From: Planctomycetota bacterium
GTDB taxonomy: Bacteria > Planctomycetota > Phycisphaerae > UBA1845
Direction: 5' to 3'
Length of the DNA: 64,000 bases
NCBI GenBank assembly: GCA_030616775.1
Contig: JAUWWQ010000014.1
Span: 24,201 to 88,200 of the forward strand
Shown piece by piece: positions 53,341-62,672 of the stretch (position 1 is its first letter; each line of letters opens with the position of its first letter). Position numbers and translations under genes: made by a program. The notes beneath the pieces were generated by a model. That model was given only the letters and a program-made list of their open reading frames with translations. It was not told the DNA's origin and ran no database searches.

Positions 53341-54573
53341 GTGCCATACTGGATTCCGATCCTTATACCTATCATTATTCTGGGAGGTGTATGGGCAGTG
53401 TGGTGGCTGGCCGCGGCGGTGAAAGAAACACTCGCCTGGTCGATCTCCGGCGAAACGGGGGCGCTCTTGTTCCGCGGTTTCGGGTCCAGGGGCGTGCGGA
53501 TGCAGCGTACCGTGGAACTCCGGGCGGTCATTGCCCATATCGCCCTGATTACGCGCCTGAATCTGCCGTTGCCTTCGGCCTTGCGCGCCGCTGCCAAAGG
53601 CGAATCTGGATCTGTGGGGAAGACGCTGAGCTACATGGGTTACCTGGTTGGCACCGGTTGGCCGATCTCCGCGGCGGTGTGGGCGGCGTTTCGCGGATGC
53701 CCGGTGCAGCTTGTGGCAATCCTGCGCCGAGGCGAGCAGTGTGGGCAAATCCGTCAGGCGATCACGGACGTCGAACGGACACTGGCGGCCACCGTTCGCG
53801 GACATCGCACTCGGGGCGGTTATCCCAGATATGCTGGAGCGTACGCCGGCTTGATGCTTGTGTTCTCATCATCGATGCTCGCTTACATCATGGTAATAAT
53901 CATGCCGCGGTTTCGGGCGATATTCCGCGACTATGACGCCCCGCTTCCAGCGGTCACCATTGCGCTCATTGACTTTTCCAGGTGGCTTGTAGCACACGGC
54001 GGATTGTTGTTGGTCGTCTTGTTGATTTGCGTTCTGCTAGCGGTCATGGCCGGCGTTTGGCTGCGTGGAAGGGACAAGCCAGGCATGCTCGCCCACGTGG
54101 TGAGCACCGTCCGGTGGGCAGTCCCGATCACGCGAACGATCGATTACGGGTTAGGGATGGCCACGGCCATTCGCTCGATGGCGATGGACATAAGAAGTGG
54201 AACCGCTGTCGATCGGGCAACCGTTCTCACGTCCACGGTCGGTGTTACAAACCACCTGCGCTACCGGCTGGCTGATTTTGGCCAGGAAGTACACGCCGGC
54301 GTCGCTCCCCATGTGGCGGCCCAACGGGCAAAGTTGGGTGATGTGTTTGTCTCAGCGCTGAAAATGATCGAGCGCGGCGAGGACGCGGAACGGGTGCTAG
54401 GCCATGCAGCCGACTACTATGAAGCGATAGCCCACCGATGGTGGCACGCCGTCGCGGCCCTTAGCGAGCCACTGGTGACCCTGGCTATTGCCGGCATCGT
54501 GAGTTTCCTTGTCTTCGCCCTGTTTCTACCGCTGGTGGCCTTAATAGACAGTGTATCGGGAACGATCCTATGA
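53341..54573 (+). CDS. Second, divergent GspF-like protein
   Basis: GTG 53341 with AAGGAAGG five bases upstream is the start. The 410-residue protein has an added N-terminal membrane helix (IPILIPIIILGGVWAVWWLA), then two weakly conserved T2SSF domains: HIALITRLNLPLPSALRAAAKGE and SMAMDIRSGTAVDRATVL, and the helices LMLVFSSSMLAYIMVIIM and LVTLAIAGIVSFLVFALFLPL. It resembles the gene before it in topology but little in sequence, so it could form a heteromeric F platform. Its stop overlaps the next gene by 4 bases (ATGA), a sign of translational coupling. Confidence 0.82.
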   Translation: MPYWIPILIPIIILGGVWAVWWLAAAVKETLAWSISGETGALLFRGFGSRGVRMQRTVELRAVIAHIALITRLNLPLPSALRAAAKGESGSVGKTLSYMGYLVGTGWPISAAVWAAFRGCPVQLVAILRRGEQCGQIRQAITDVERTLAATVRGHRTRGGYPRYAGAYAGLMLVFSSSMLAYIMVIIMPRFRAIFRDYDAPLPAVTIALIDFSRWLVAHGGLLLVVLLICVLLAVMAGVWLRGRDKPGMLAHVVSTVRWAVPITRTIDYGLGMATAIRSMAMDIRSGTAVDRATVLTSTVGVTNHLRYRLADFGQEVHAGVAPHVAAQRAKLGDVFVSALKMIERGEDAERVLGHAADYYEAIAHRWWHAVAALSEPLVTLAIAGIVSFLVFALFLPLVALIDSVSGTIL

Positions 54574-54974
54574 GGTTCGCACAGTCAACTCGGGATTTTC
54601 GGCGGGCCGTCGTTCTGTTGGAGGCGTGCGTCTCGATCATGCTGGTGGGCATGATACTGGGCATGGTTTCGCTTTTGCTGACTCGATATGCCAGATCGAC
54701 GGACTATTTCTTGAACCACCGCCGTGCGCAGCTCGCGGCAGAGTCCTGTGTGGAACGCATGCGTGCCGGCGTGCTGGATGTCGGGGACGCGACGTTCACC
54801 GATGACGCCGGCGTGACCTGCAATGTGCAGGTGAGTGCTGTGGAGGGAGAATGGGCGCCACTGCGACGCGTTCGCGTCACAACCGGCGTCATGGGGAAAC
54901 ACAGCCGGTGGGCCCGGTATGAACTCACCACCTATGTTCCCCATGTGGTAGCGCAGAAAGGTGGTGACGAATGA
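54570..54974 (+). CDS. Pseudopilin-like protein (GspI/H position)
   Basis: The 134-residue protein starts with a short basic leader (MRFAQSTRDFRRA) and then VVLLEACVSIMLVGMILGMVSLLL, a prepilin-type hydrophobic helix with the conserved glutamate at the fifth position. Where prepilin peptidase usually cleaves after glycine, this sequence has alanine in R-R-A. A small globular domain follows. The gene overlaps both its neighbours by 4 bases, so it is coupled to them. It is probably a minor pseudopilin of the cluster; I/H identity is a guess. Confidence 0.7.
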   Translation: MRFAQSTRDFRRAVVLLEACVSIMLVGMILGMVSLLLTRYARSTDYFLNHRRAQLAAESCVERMRAGVLDVGDATFTDDAGVTCNVQVSAVEGEWAPLRRVRVTTGVMGKHSRWARYELTTYVPHVVAQKGGDE

Positions 54975-55495
54975 TCGCGAGCCGCCGTCGCGCCATTTTC
55001 CTGATCGAGCTGCTCCCCGTGTTTCTGGCCGTGGCCGTCGGCGGTACACTGATGGCCGTCAGCATCGCTGCTATTCTGCGCAGCCACAATCAAATCATTC
55101 AGCTTGGCAACCGTTACGCCGTGTTACACGATTTTCTCGGAGAAATTCGAGACGACATGCGAATGGCGAGGGAAGTGACATTGCGGGGCGGCGACGATAG
55201 CGGCCTGCAACAAGTGCTGGCGGCCGGGCAGCCACCACAACAAGTATTGTACAGATTCTTCGAAGGGCGTATCGAGCGAGTGGGATTCGAGGCCGACGCC
55301 GTGCCCGACAAGCAGTGGGAGATGCAGCACACCAAGGTCAAGCTGAGTATTGAACAACCGACCGCACTTGGTGGTGACTCCGTGGTCAATGTCACCGTAA
55401 TATGGCACCGGTCGTCCAAGGATAACCCTCAGCCCAGGCGCCGGTTTGACATAGCTCTGCACTGCGCCGGGGAGCTTCGCCATGAGCGCAACTAA
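54971..55495 (+). CDS. Pseudopilin-like protein (GspJ position)
   Basis: The leader MIASRRRA is followed by IFLIELLPVFLAVAVGG, with glutamate at +5 of the helix as in prepilins but alanine instead of glycine at the cleavage site. The 174-residue length and the segment ILRSHNQIIQLGNRYAVLHDFLGEIRDDMRMA match GspJ-like minor pseudopilins. It overlaps the previous gene by 4 bases and the next by 14. It is likely to take part in pseudopilus initiation. The assignment is by position and helix pattern. Confidence 0.68.
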   Translation: MIASRRRAIFLIELLPVFLAVAVGGTLMAVSIAAILRSHNQIIQLGNRYAVLHDFLGEIRDDMRMAREVTLRGGDDSGLQQVLAAGQPPQQVLYRFFEGRIERVGFEADAVPDKQWEMQHTKVKLSIEQPTALGGDSVVNVTVIWHRSSKDNPQPRRRFDIALHCAGELRHERN

Positions 55496-55898
55496 CAACA
55501 AGCTCATTATGACATGCGGAATGACACGAGCTTCTCGCCGCAGCGTCGTTCTGGTCCTGGTCCTGGTGTACATCGCCTTGGCCGGGACGTTGATGGTGCT
55601 GACCACGGCGAGCACCGGGCAACTGGTTCGCACCAGTAGGCACGAGCACGCATCAATCCTTCTTCGACAGTTGATCGACAGCGGGCGGGCATGGGCCTGT
55701 GCCCGTGCGGATTTGCGTGCGGAAACGCCCATCACCCTTGACGCCGCGGATATCCTTCCCCCGGAATCCTCAGGTCATGTCACCATCGTTGTCAAACCAG
55801 GGAAGCCGGAAACCGTGGTGATCGAGGTTCAGCTTCAACTGGGCGGTCGGCGGTTCGCCCGGTCAGGAATGTTTGCTATCCGTCCGCCTGCTCCGTGA
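55482..55898 (+). CDS. Pseudopilin-like protein (GspK position)
   Basis: The start overlaps the previous gene by 14 bases and has GGGGAG seven bases upstream. Residues 18-42 (RRSVVLVLVLVYIALAGTLMVLT) are a hydrophobic helix after a basic leader, with no glutamate at +5, as is often the case in GspK proteins. The protein has 138 residues, well short of normal GspK (over 250), so the large inserted domain is missing. It is the last gene of the secretion cluster. Identity as K is from position only. Confidence 0.58.
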   Translation: MSATNNKLIMTCGMTRASRRSVVLVLVLVYIALAGTLMVLTTASTGQLVRTSRHEHASILLRQLIDSGRAWACARADLRAETPITLDAADILPPESSGHVTIVVKPGKPETVVIEVQLQLGGRRFARSGMFAIRPPAP

Positions 55899-55919
55899 TT
55901 TTCGTGTACCATGTGATTC

Positions 55920-56185
55920 GTTGCGAGTTGAACTAGCTCAAAATTTACGTTGAGCCGCACTTCGCCGGCCAGGTAGTCCAGGGGGAAGAAGGTGATCTTC
56001 TCTCCCAGGTTATGTTCAACACGGCTGCGGCCGGCGTAGTCCATGATGACTTGGCGAGCCGGGTAACGCTTCGGAAGATCGTTGGTCAACAGAAAGGTGG
56101 GTTTGTCGTGGCCCAGGCCGATGACTACCAACTGCGCGTGGATGCCGCCTACTGACGGGTCAGGGATACCTGGCAGATGGATCAC
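55920..56185 (-). pseudogene. Transposase C-terminal fragment
   Basis: The minus frame reads GLGHDKPTFLLTNDLPKRYP, then VIMDYAGRSRVEHNLGEKIT and FFPLDYLAGEVRLNVNFELV. The order (dry tyrosine-rich helix, R-x-x-V-E-x-x-I/L, then FF-x-x-D) is that of the final part of DDE transposases, with the glutamate (RVEHNLGE) as the last catalytic residue. Nothing before it is preserved because lepA starts at 56188 on the other strand. No element ends were found. Confidence 0.5.
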
Positions 56186-56187
56186 CT

Positions 56188-57987
56188 ATGGTAGACCTCA
56201 GCCTCATCCGCAACTTCAGCATTGTCGCCCACATCGACCACGGAAAAAGTACGCTCGCGGACCGGATTCTGGAGCGTACCGGGGTCATCTCCGCCCGGGA
56301 AATGCGCGAGCAGTATCTCGATGACATGGACCTGGAACGCGAGATGGGGATCACCATCAAGGCCAACCGGGCCACCGTCCCGTACGACTTTGAGGGCAGG
56401 ACCTATATGCTCAACCTGCTGGACACGCCCGGGCATGTCGACTTCCACTACGAGGTTTCCCGGGCCCTGGCCGCTTGTGAAGGCGTCCTGGTTGTGGTCG
56501 ACGCCACACAGGGCGTTCAAGCCCAGACAGTTGCCAACGCCAACCTGGCCGCCGAGGCGGATCGCGAGATCATCCTGGTGATAAACAAGATCGACTTACC
56601 CGCCGCCCGCCCGGAAGACATAGCCCTCGAGGCTGAGCAGGTGCTGGGGCTTGATGCCGCCGAAGCGGTTTTTACAAGTGCTAAGACGGGTGCAGGGGTC
56701 GACGAACTCCTGCAAGCCATCGTCCAGCGGGTCCCACCGCCAACCGGTGACCCCGATGGTCGGCTACGTGCCCTGATCTACGACGCCAAGCCGGACCCAC
56801 ACCGCGGCATTATCTCCCACACCAGGGTCTTCGACGGAACCTTGAAGCGCGGCGATCGAGTTGACCTGGTAGCGGTAGGCCGGAAATACCAGGTGACCGA
56901 GGTGGGCAAGTTTATGCCCAAGCCAACGCCCGTCGACTCGCTCAGCGCCGGTGAGGTCGGGTACCTCTTCGCGGGCATCAAGACCCTTACTGACGTGAAC
57001 ATCGGGGACACGGTGACACACTCCTCCCATCCGACGGATAATCCCCTGCCGGGCTACGCGCCTCCGCAGCAGATGGTGTTTTGTGATTTCTACCCCGGTG
57101 TTGGTTGCACGACCGCACAACTCCGTGAAGCGATGGAGAAGCTGTGGCTCAATGACAGCTCGTTTACCTATGTCACGGTGAGCTCGGACGCGCTGGGCAT
57201 AGGTTTTCGTTGTGGTTTCCTGGGCCTGCTGCACATGAGGATCATCCAGGAGCGATTGGAGCGGGAAAGCGACATCGCGGTGGTCCAGACGGCCCCAACT
57301 GTCACCTACGAGGTTCTTCGCAAGGATGGGACGTTGAAGCGTATCGAATCACCGAGCGAGCTACCCGACATGTCGGAGGTCCAGGAGATACGCGAGCCTG
57401 TCGTTGACGTGTCCATGCTCATTCCGGCGGAAAGCGTCGGCCCCGCTATGCAGCTCAGCATGCATCGACGCGGCAAACACCAAAAGACGGAATACCTCTC
57501 GCCGACCAGGGTAATGCTCATCTACAAGATGCCCCTGTGCGAGATCATCTACGATTTTTACGATAAGCTCAAAACGTGTACTCGCGGGTACGGAACGGCG
57601 GACTATGAACTCAGCGGTTACCAGGCCGGTGATATGGTCAGGATGGACGTCCTGGTCAACGGCGTGCCCATCGACGCGTTGTCCGTGATAGTCCATAGCG
57701 ACAAGGCGACGGTGCGAGGACGCAAGTTGATCAGCCGGTTGAAGAAGGAAATCGGGCGGCATATGTTCGAGATTCCCCTCCAGGCGGCGATAGGGGCACG
57801 GATCATCGCCCGAGAGACGATCCCCCCGTTCCGTAAGGACGTGACCGCCAAGTGCTACGGCGGCGACGTGACACGCAAGCGGAAGCTCCTGGAGAAGCAA
57901 AAGGAGGGCAAGAGGCGGATGAAGACGGTCGGCAACGTATCGATTCCGCAGGAGGCGTTTATGTCGGTCCTGAACCCGGAGGACTGA
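56188..57987 (+). CDS. lepA: Elongation factor 4 (LepA)
   Basis: The 599-residue product has normal LepA length. GTP-binding motifs are AHIDHGKST (14-22), the switch II DTPGH and NKID. The LepA-specific parts follow: FCDFYPGVGCTTAQLREAMEKL, GFLGLLHMRIIQERLERES, and a C-terminal domain ending GKRRMKTVGNVSIPQEAFMSVL. It is a ribosomal GTPase that back-translocates or remodels stalled ribosomes, mostly under stress. There is little ribosome-binding sequence before the ATG. It is a single gene, separated from the secretion cluster by a transposase scar, and is followed by a tRNA on the other strand. Confidence 0.97.
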   Translation: MVDLSLIRNFSIVAHIDHGKSTLADRILERTGVISAREMREQYLDDMDLEREMGITIKANRATVPYDFEGRTYMLNLLDTPGHVDFHYEVSRALAACEGVLVVVDATQGVQAQTVANANLAAEADREIILVINKIDLPAARPEDIALEAEQVLGLDAAEAVFTSAKTGAGVDELLQAIVQRVPPPTGDPDGRLRALIYDAKPDPHRGIISHTRVFDGTLKRGDRVDLVAVGRKYQVTEVGKFMPKPTPVDSLSAGEVGYLFAGIKTLTDVNIGDTVTHSSHPTDNPLPGYAPPQQMVFCDFYPGVGCTTAQLREAMEKLWLNDSSFTYVTVSSDALGIGFRCGFLGLLHMRIIQERLERESDIAVVQTAPTVTYEVLRKDGTLKRIESPSELPDMSEVQEIREPVVDVSMLIPAESVGPAMQLSMHRRGKHQKTEYLSPTRVMLIYKMPLCEIIYDFYDKLKTCTRGYGTADYELSGYQAGDMVRMDVLVNGVPIDALSVIVHSDKATVRGRKLISRLKKEIGRHMFEIPLQAAIGARIIARETIPPFRKDVTAKCYGGDVTRKRKLLEKQKEGKRRMKTVGNVSIPQEAFMSVLNPED

Positions 57988-58142
57988 TGCCCAACTCCGG
58001 CAGGCATTTGATACGTGGATAATGCACAGGCTTTGGCGGAGAGGGCTTGTAATTGTGGGATTGTGGGATTATGGTCCGAGCTTGTGTTGGTGTTGTGGTA
58101 TCTGATCGGGCGGCACGGGCTCAGGCAGTTGCAGGAGCAAAC

Positions 58143-58216
58143 CGCGCCCGGGAGGACTCGAACCTCCAACCTACTGGTTCGAAGCCAGCCACTCTATCCA
58201 ATTGAGCTACGGGCGC
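58143..58216 (-). tRNA. tRNA-Arg (anticodon UCG)
   Basis: On the minus strand the 7-bp acceptor stem (GCGCCCG/CGGGCGC), D arm (GCTC...GAGT), anticodon arm (GCTGG-CTTCGAA-CCAGT) and T arm (GGAGG-TTCGAGT-CCTCC) all fold. The anticodon TCG reads CGN arginine codons. No CCA is encoded after the discriminator base. Confidence 0.95.
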
Positions 58217-58417
58217 TTTAGGAGGCCGTCGCTTGCCTCGGGATCTTCCCGTCGGAACGGCAGATATTATAGTGTCGGACCGGAGGCGGTCCAGTGGCTG
58301 GGCCTTTACTCCCGGCATCGGCTTGCCGATTGCCGGCGCTGGGTGGGTGAAAGCGGGGGGCTCCGCTGCCGCCGGGCCTGCCCTCAGAACCGTCGTTTCA
58401 TGTGAGGTGCGATTAAC

Positions 58418-59038
58418 GTGGTAACTTCGAAAGATGTCGCCGCCGGTAAATCCGAAGAGCCCATTACCGGCAAGGATGCACCGAAAGGTACAGCCGACGT
58501 CGCTAAGCCTTCCAATGGTCAGAAGACCCCCCCCGCACGGGTGACGGTCGCGAGAAGGGGGCCGGGCACGAAGGAGGTGATCCCGTTTTGCTGGAGACTG
58601 GTCGGGGAGTCGGACGGCTTCATTCTCACCCTGTTCAAGTCTGTGGATCGCGATGAGGCGGAGGCCCAGCTCAAGCGCGCGCGCGCCGACGGATACTACG
58701 TCAACCTGCGGGTTGTGGACGTCAACGAGAAGATCAAGCAACCGGCCTCCGCTAAGGCGGCTATCGAAGCCAAGACCACCGCTAAAAGCGGCAAACCCAA
58801 GAAAACAGCCAAGGCGGCGAAAGCGAAGAAGGCACCGACTAAGGCGGTCACTAAGTCGGCTGCATCCTCCAAGTCCGCCAAGTCTGTCAAATCTGCCAAG
58901 CCTGCCAAGCTCGCCAAGCCCGTGAAGTCCGCCAAGCCCGCGAAGTCTGCCAGAGCGAAGGCGTCAACCAAAAGTACAAAGAAAAAAAAGACCGCCACGG
59001 TCAAATCGACCAAGAAGCGGACTGCGAAGAAGAAATAG
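58418..59038 (+). CDS. Histone-H1-like lysine/alanine-rich protein
   Basis: The N-terminal 45 residues are polar and a compact domain follows (VIPFCWRLVGESDGFILTLFKSVDRDEAEAQLKRARADGYYVNLRVVDVNEKI, about 54-108). From residue 110 to the end the protein consists of lysine-alanine-serine-proline repeats such as KSAKSVKSAKPAKLAKPVKS and ends KKRTAKKK. That is the composition of the C-terminal tail of histone H1 and bacterial H1-like proteins, so it is likely to bind DNA or RNA without sequence specificity. GAGG lies before the GTG start. It is a single gene between tRNA-Arg and lptD. The function is inferred from composition. Confidence 0.75.
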   Translation: MVTSKDVAAGKSEEPITGKDAPKGTADVAKPSNGQKTPPARVTVARRGPGTKEVIPFCWRLVGESDGFILTLFKSVDRDEAEAQLKRARADGYYVNLRVVDVNEKIKQPASAKAAIEAKTTAKSGKPKKTAKAAKAKKAPTKAVTKSAASSKSAKSVKSAKPAKLAKPVKSAKPAKSARAKASTKSTKKKKTATVKSTKKRTAKKK

Positions 59039-59073
59039 CCCTGTCACCGCAATACGACAGTACAACCCAACGG

Positions 59074-62034
59074 TCAGTCGCGGCCGAGCCGGGTGGTTGT
59101 GGCCAGCCCGGTGAACCGGCGTGAGCCCAGCGTCGCTCCGGGCAGGCCCTCGGGCCAGATGCTTACAGACACGCCGAAGTCGTCTTCCGGTTCATCAAAC
59201 GCAAACGAGACCGCGCCGAACCACCGTGGGAACTTCCGAATCAGCGCAACCGTAAAGTCCAACGAGCGTCCCCGGGCAAGATCGAACGCCTCCCGCAACG
59301 CCAGCGTGTGCTTCTCGGTAAGGCGGTAGTTCAAATCGAAGCCCAGCAGCTCGGAATCGCTCTGTTCGATAAGCCGGTATGCAACCAGGTAACTGAAACG
59401 CGGCGAACGCTCCACGGCAAGTGAAACGTTCAAAATATCCACCTCGCCGTCGTTGAGATCGTAGTTGAGCTCACTCAAAAGGGCTGTGCGATCGTTCACC
59501 CGCCAGATGAGCGAGGAATTCAGGTAATTCTGCGAGATACTGTTCTCGGGCCGGCTGAACGAGATAAAGCCGTTCGTTATTTCATCGCTCTCCGCATCGT
59601 TGAATAAGCCCAGCTCAACATCAAAGGTAAGAAAATCCACCGTGCGGAAGGTTTCGCCTCCGCCGCGTTTGGTCTGCCATCGCTGCCGGATGCCCAGTGC
59701 AAAACCGTCGACCTCGTCGATCCGCTCGACCGTTTCGTCAAACGGAAACAGTTCGTGTGAGTCACGGTTTGTGTGGCTGACCCAAGCTACGATGTCCGGC
59801 TTGATGATGTGCCGGACCCCATGGATGTCGAATAGCGTAGAGCGGGCATTGGGGTAGATCCGCGACAGGTACATGCTGCCCCGTACGCCGTAGGTTCCGA
59901 ACGCACGCAAGATGCCGCCGCCGGCCGGCGAGTCATCCCAGGCCGTTCCCCGAACCGTGACAAACGGAACTAAACGAACCGGACCGGCATCGATCGGCGC
60001 GCCAACCTCCTGCCGGCTGTCCACGCGGGCCACCGATCCCGAGCCGACCGCACGTCCGTCACGCAATAGTCCCCAGAAAGTCTGGTCCGCGGGCCGATAG
60101 CGTACGATCCCGAGCCGATCTTCACTGAACCATGTCCAGCGGTCGCCGAGCGGCTCCCCGATCAGGTATAAACCGAAGTCGGGCAGCCGCTCCGTCTGGG
60201 TCGTGAAGTCGAGCAGGCGCGACTGAACCGCGGCCGTAAATGCCCAGTTCTCACGCTGCTTCTTCAGATAGAGCAGCGTTTCCTGTTCCTTCTCGTTGTC
60301 AAACTCCGTCTCGAAATACTCCTCGAGGAAGCCCCGGTCCGAGATGTACGACAACTCCAACGAGAATCGCCAGTCATCCTCCAGGTACTGCTGGTGGCGG
60401 AGCAGGAACCGACCCCTGACGTCTCTCTCCGGTTCCTCCTCCCGCTCGCGGCCCAAAAAGTCTACGTCGTTGTCAGTGAGCAGGTAGCTTCGAAGTAGGC
60501 CGAAGTATCTGTCGCGCTTGTACTTGGCATCCACTCCTACAGCCGGTCCGCGCTTCGAGAAGTAATCAAGGCTCAGCGTCGAGTCGAAACCCTCGGGCGT
60601 CTCCAGTCCGAATACGTTGAACAAGTGAAAATCCGTCTCGATCTCCACGCCGAAGTCATCGTTATACCCGCCTCGAACATTCCTGATGGATGTCTCAGAG
60701 GTGTCGATGTTGCCGCGGATGTAAGGCCAGTACACAATCGGATGACCGTCCAGATTCAGCGTTGCGTGGCGGATGCTGAAGGTGCCGGCACGCAGACCTT
60801 GCCGCCGACCTGTAAGGTCCGGCGGCGTCCGGTCGATCAGGTCGACGCGACCTGCGCCCACGTGATAGTGCGGGGTATGGAATTCGCTAGTGGTGAACAT
60901 CGCGTCGCTGGCCGTGAAGTGGTTGCGCGAAACCTGCCTGATCTCAGCGGCGCGCACATACAGCGGAATGTTGCGCTGCACAAGCGCCGTGTGCACCACT
61001 GCGTCCAGGATCAGGGCACGATCCCGGAGAAAATCGTAGTACAGCCTTGATGCCCGGACCATATTGGGTCCCTGCCTCATGACCACGTCACCCTCGAGAT
61101 AGGCAGCCTCCACCTCCAGTTCGCCGAGTCCGGTGGAGAGCCGTTGGCGATCCGCCGATACGCGGGCCTCGTCACGCCGACCCGACGCAGGACCGGCGGT
61201 GCCGCGTGGGAGTTGCCGTGCGTCAGTCCCCAAACCTACACCCTCCGGTTTGGGCACGCGAATTCCGCGGCTGGACGGCGGTAGAAAAACCACCACCGAG
61301 TCCGCCTGGATTTCCAAGTACTCGCCTTCGGCTGGGACTCCGCGCGAGAGGTACGCCCCGCCGCTCACCGTCAGTACCTGCCGCCCATCCTCCACCTCGC
61401 TGATGGTGAGCTCGCCCTCGGATCGGACGTGGATCACCGGCCGCGGCTTCACGGCTTCTTCGTATTCCGTCAAACCCGATGCATCCAAAACCCGAAGGTG
61501 CACGTCTTCCTCCCGGACCAACGGGGCGCCTTTGGCGATTGCTTGTCGGATGGCGTTACCCTCCACGTAGACACGGCTATCAGTCGAGGACTGAAACGCA
61601 ACGTCATCCGCATGGGCTTTGATCTCTCCGAACGTATTGAGCGTTGCAAAGAGTGCCGGCCCGGCAGTGATCGTCCCACCAACCTCTTGGATATCCGCAT
61701 CCTTCCAAAGGAGGATTTCCACTCGGCGATATGGCCGGCCCTGATGCCTGCGGTGCGTGATCCATACAGCGGCTTCACGAGCTCTTAGTGTTTGACCCTT
61801 CCCGTTCCCGATGGTCAACAGGAACTCACCCACGAAACGCAGTACATCCGTCCCGTCCGCTTCTTTGAAGACATACACCAGCCTGCCGTCAAGATCGACC
61901 GGAAGTCGGGAAATGCCGCTGGGCAACAACTGCTGTCTGACGGGGTCCGCAAGCGGCGCGGATGGCTGCCCGAATGCTACGGTGCCTACAAGACCCAGTA
62001 GGGCGCTCCAGCCATTCCTCGGGAATATGGGCAT
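59074..62034 (-). CDS. lptD: LptD/OstA-like outer-membrane LPS-assembly protein
   Basis: The 986-residue product has a signal peptide (GWSALLGLVGTVAFGQPSA), then an OstA-type N-terminal beta-jellyroll with DDVAFQSSTDSRVYVEGNAI and ASRLYYDFLRDRALILDAVV in the middle. The beta-barrel follows from about residue 450 (HPIVYWPYIRGNIDTSETSIRN, then GYNDDFGVEIETDFHLF, ending in many alternating strands). It would place lipopolysaccharide in the outer leaflet, so the organism has an outer membrane. ATG 62034 is chosen for its signal peptide; a TTG at 62064 extends it by ten residues. Divergence from proteobacterial LptD is high, and no lptE or surA is adjacent. Confidence 0.85.
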   Translation of the reverse strand: MPIFPRNGWSALLGLVGTVAFGQPSAPLADPVRQQLLPSGISRLPVDLDGRLVYVFKEADGTDVLRFVGEFLLTIGNGKGQTLRAREAAVWITHRRHQGRPYRRVEILLWKDADIQEVGGTITAGPALFATLNTFGEIKAHADDVAFQSSTDSRVYVEGNAIRQAIAKGAPLVREEDVHLRVLDASGLTEYEEAVKPRPVIHVRSEGELTISEVEDGRQVLTVSGGAYLSRGVPAEGEYLEIQADSVVVFLPPSSRGIRVPKPEGVGLGTDARQLPRGTAGPASGRRDEARVSADRQRLSTGLGELEVEAAYLEGDVVMRQGPNMVRASRLYYDFLRDRALILDAVVHTALVQRNIPLYVRAAEIRQVSRNHFTASDAMFTTSEFHTPHYHVGAGRVDLIDRTPPDLTGRRQGLRAGTFSIRHATLNLDGHPIVYWPYIRGNIDTSETSIRNVRGGYNDDFGVEIETDFHLFNVFGLETPEGFDSTLSLDYFSKRGPAVGVDAKYKRDRYFGLLRSYLLTDNDVDFLGREREEEPERDVRGRFLLRHQQYLEDDWRFSLELSYISDRGFLEEYFETEFDNEKEQETLLYLKKQRENWAFTAAVQSRLLDFTTQTERLPDFGLYLIGEPLGDRWTWFSEDRLGIVRYRPADQTFWGLLRDGRAVGSGSVARVDSRQEVGAPIDAGPVRLVPFVTVRGTAWDDSPAGGGILRAFGTYGVRGSMYLSRIYPNARSTLFDIHGVRHIIKPDIVAWVSHTNRDSHELFPFDETVERIDEVDGFALGIRQRWQTKRGGGETFRTVDFLTFDVELGLFNDAESDEITNGFISFSRPENSISQNYLNSSLIWRVNDRTALLSELNYDLNDGEVDILNVSLAVERSPRFSYLVAYRLIEQSDSELLGFDLNYRLTEKHTLALREAFDLARGRSLDFTVALIRKFPRWFGAVSFAFDEPEDDFGVSVSIWPEGLPGATLGSRRFTGLATTTRLGRD

Positions 62035-62672
62035 CTGGAATAGTCGCCTAGGTACGGTAGCCAATCGCGAATTCTTGATGGCCAGCGGCGACTCCCGCTT
62101 TGTTCACCAATATTCGCTGGACCCCCGGTGGGACCTGTGGAACGATATGGGCAATCATTCCTGATCCACCGGTCTCGTCAGGGCGATCACACCGCGATCG
62201 ACGGCGGTGACCGTGGTGGCGTATCAAGAACGGCTGGACAGTCCCGCGCCAGTTCGGCAGCCGTCCGTGACCGCTGAGCAGTATACCGCGAGGGCCCCGG
62301 AGCACCAGTAACGATCACGAGCCGAGTAATACTATGAAGTAACACTCTATACATTTCAACTTCAGCGTACAGCGTTGGAATCCCAATCGCTCGGTCAGGC
62401 GGTGGGCCTTCCCCCCCCCCAGAAGTCGCCAAGTGACTGGATGGCAGCGTCTGACTTTCTGACTTGGTGCCCTGAATGCCTGTTTCCAGGTTCGATAATA
62501 GTTGTTTCGCAGTCGCGGCGCATAGCCTTGTCGACAGCTCCCGCCCCAGAGCGAGGCTACCACAGCCGCTTGGACCTCCGGAACAGGCAGCAGGGCATGC
62601 GGGATTTGCCCATAAAATGCTGCACAGGGCTTTTCACGGTCTCGACATTGTGATAACATGCGTGGTTGGCGT
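62035..62672. other. Gene-free region with a C10 homopolymer
   Basis: No gene is recognisable on either strand between lptD and the hairpin array. There is a run of ten C at 62411-62420, which could vary in length or mark a sequencing problem. Confidence 0.4.

Noticed and set aside
58696..59013. Minus-strand frame of hydrophobic leucine/alanine-rich sequence resembling a membrane protein
   Set aside because: It is the antisense of the lysine-alanine repeats of the H1-like gene, which turns into a false hydrophobic protein.
62187..62659. Two minus-strand frames upstream of lptD
   Set aside because: No start signals or family patterns; one crosses a run of ten C.
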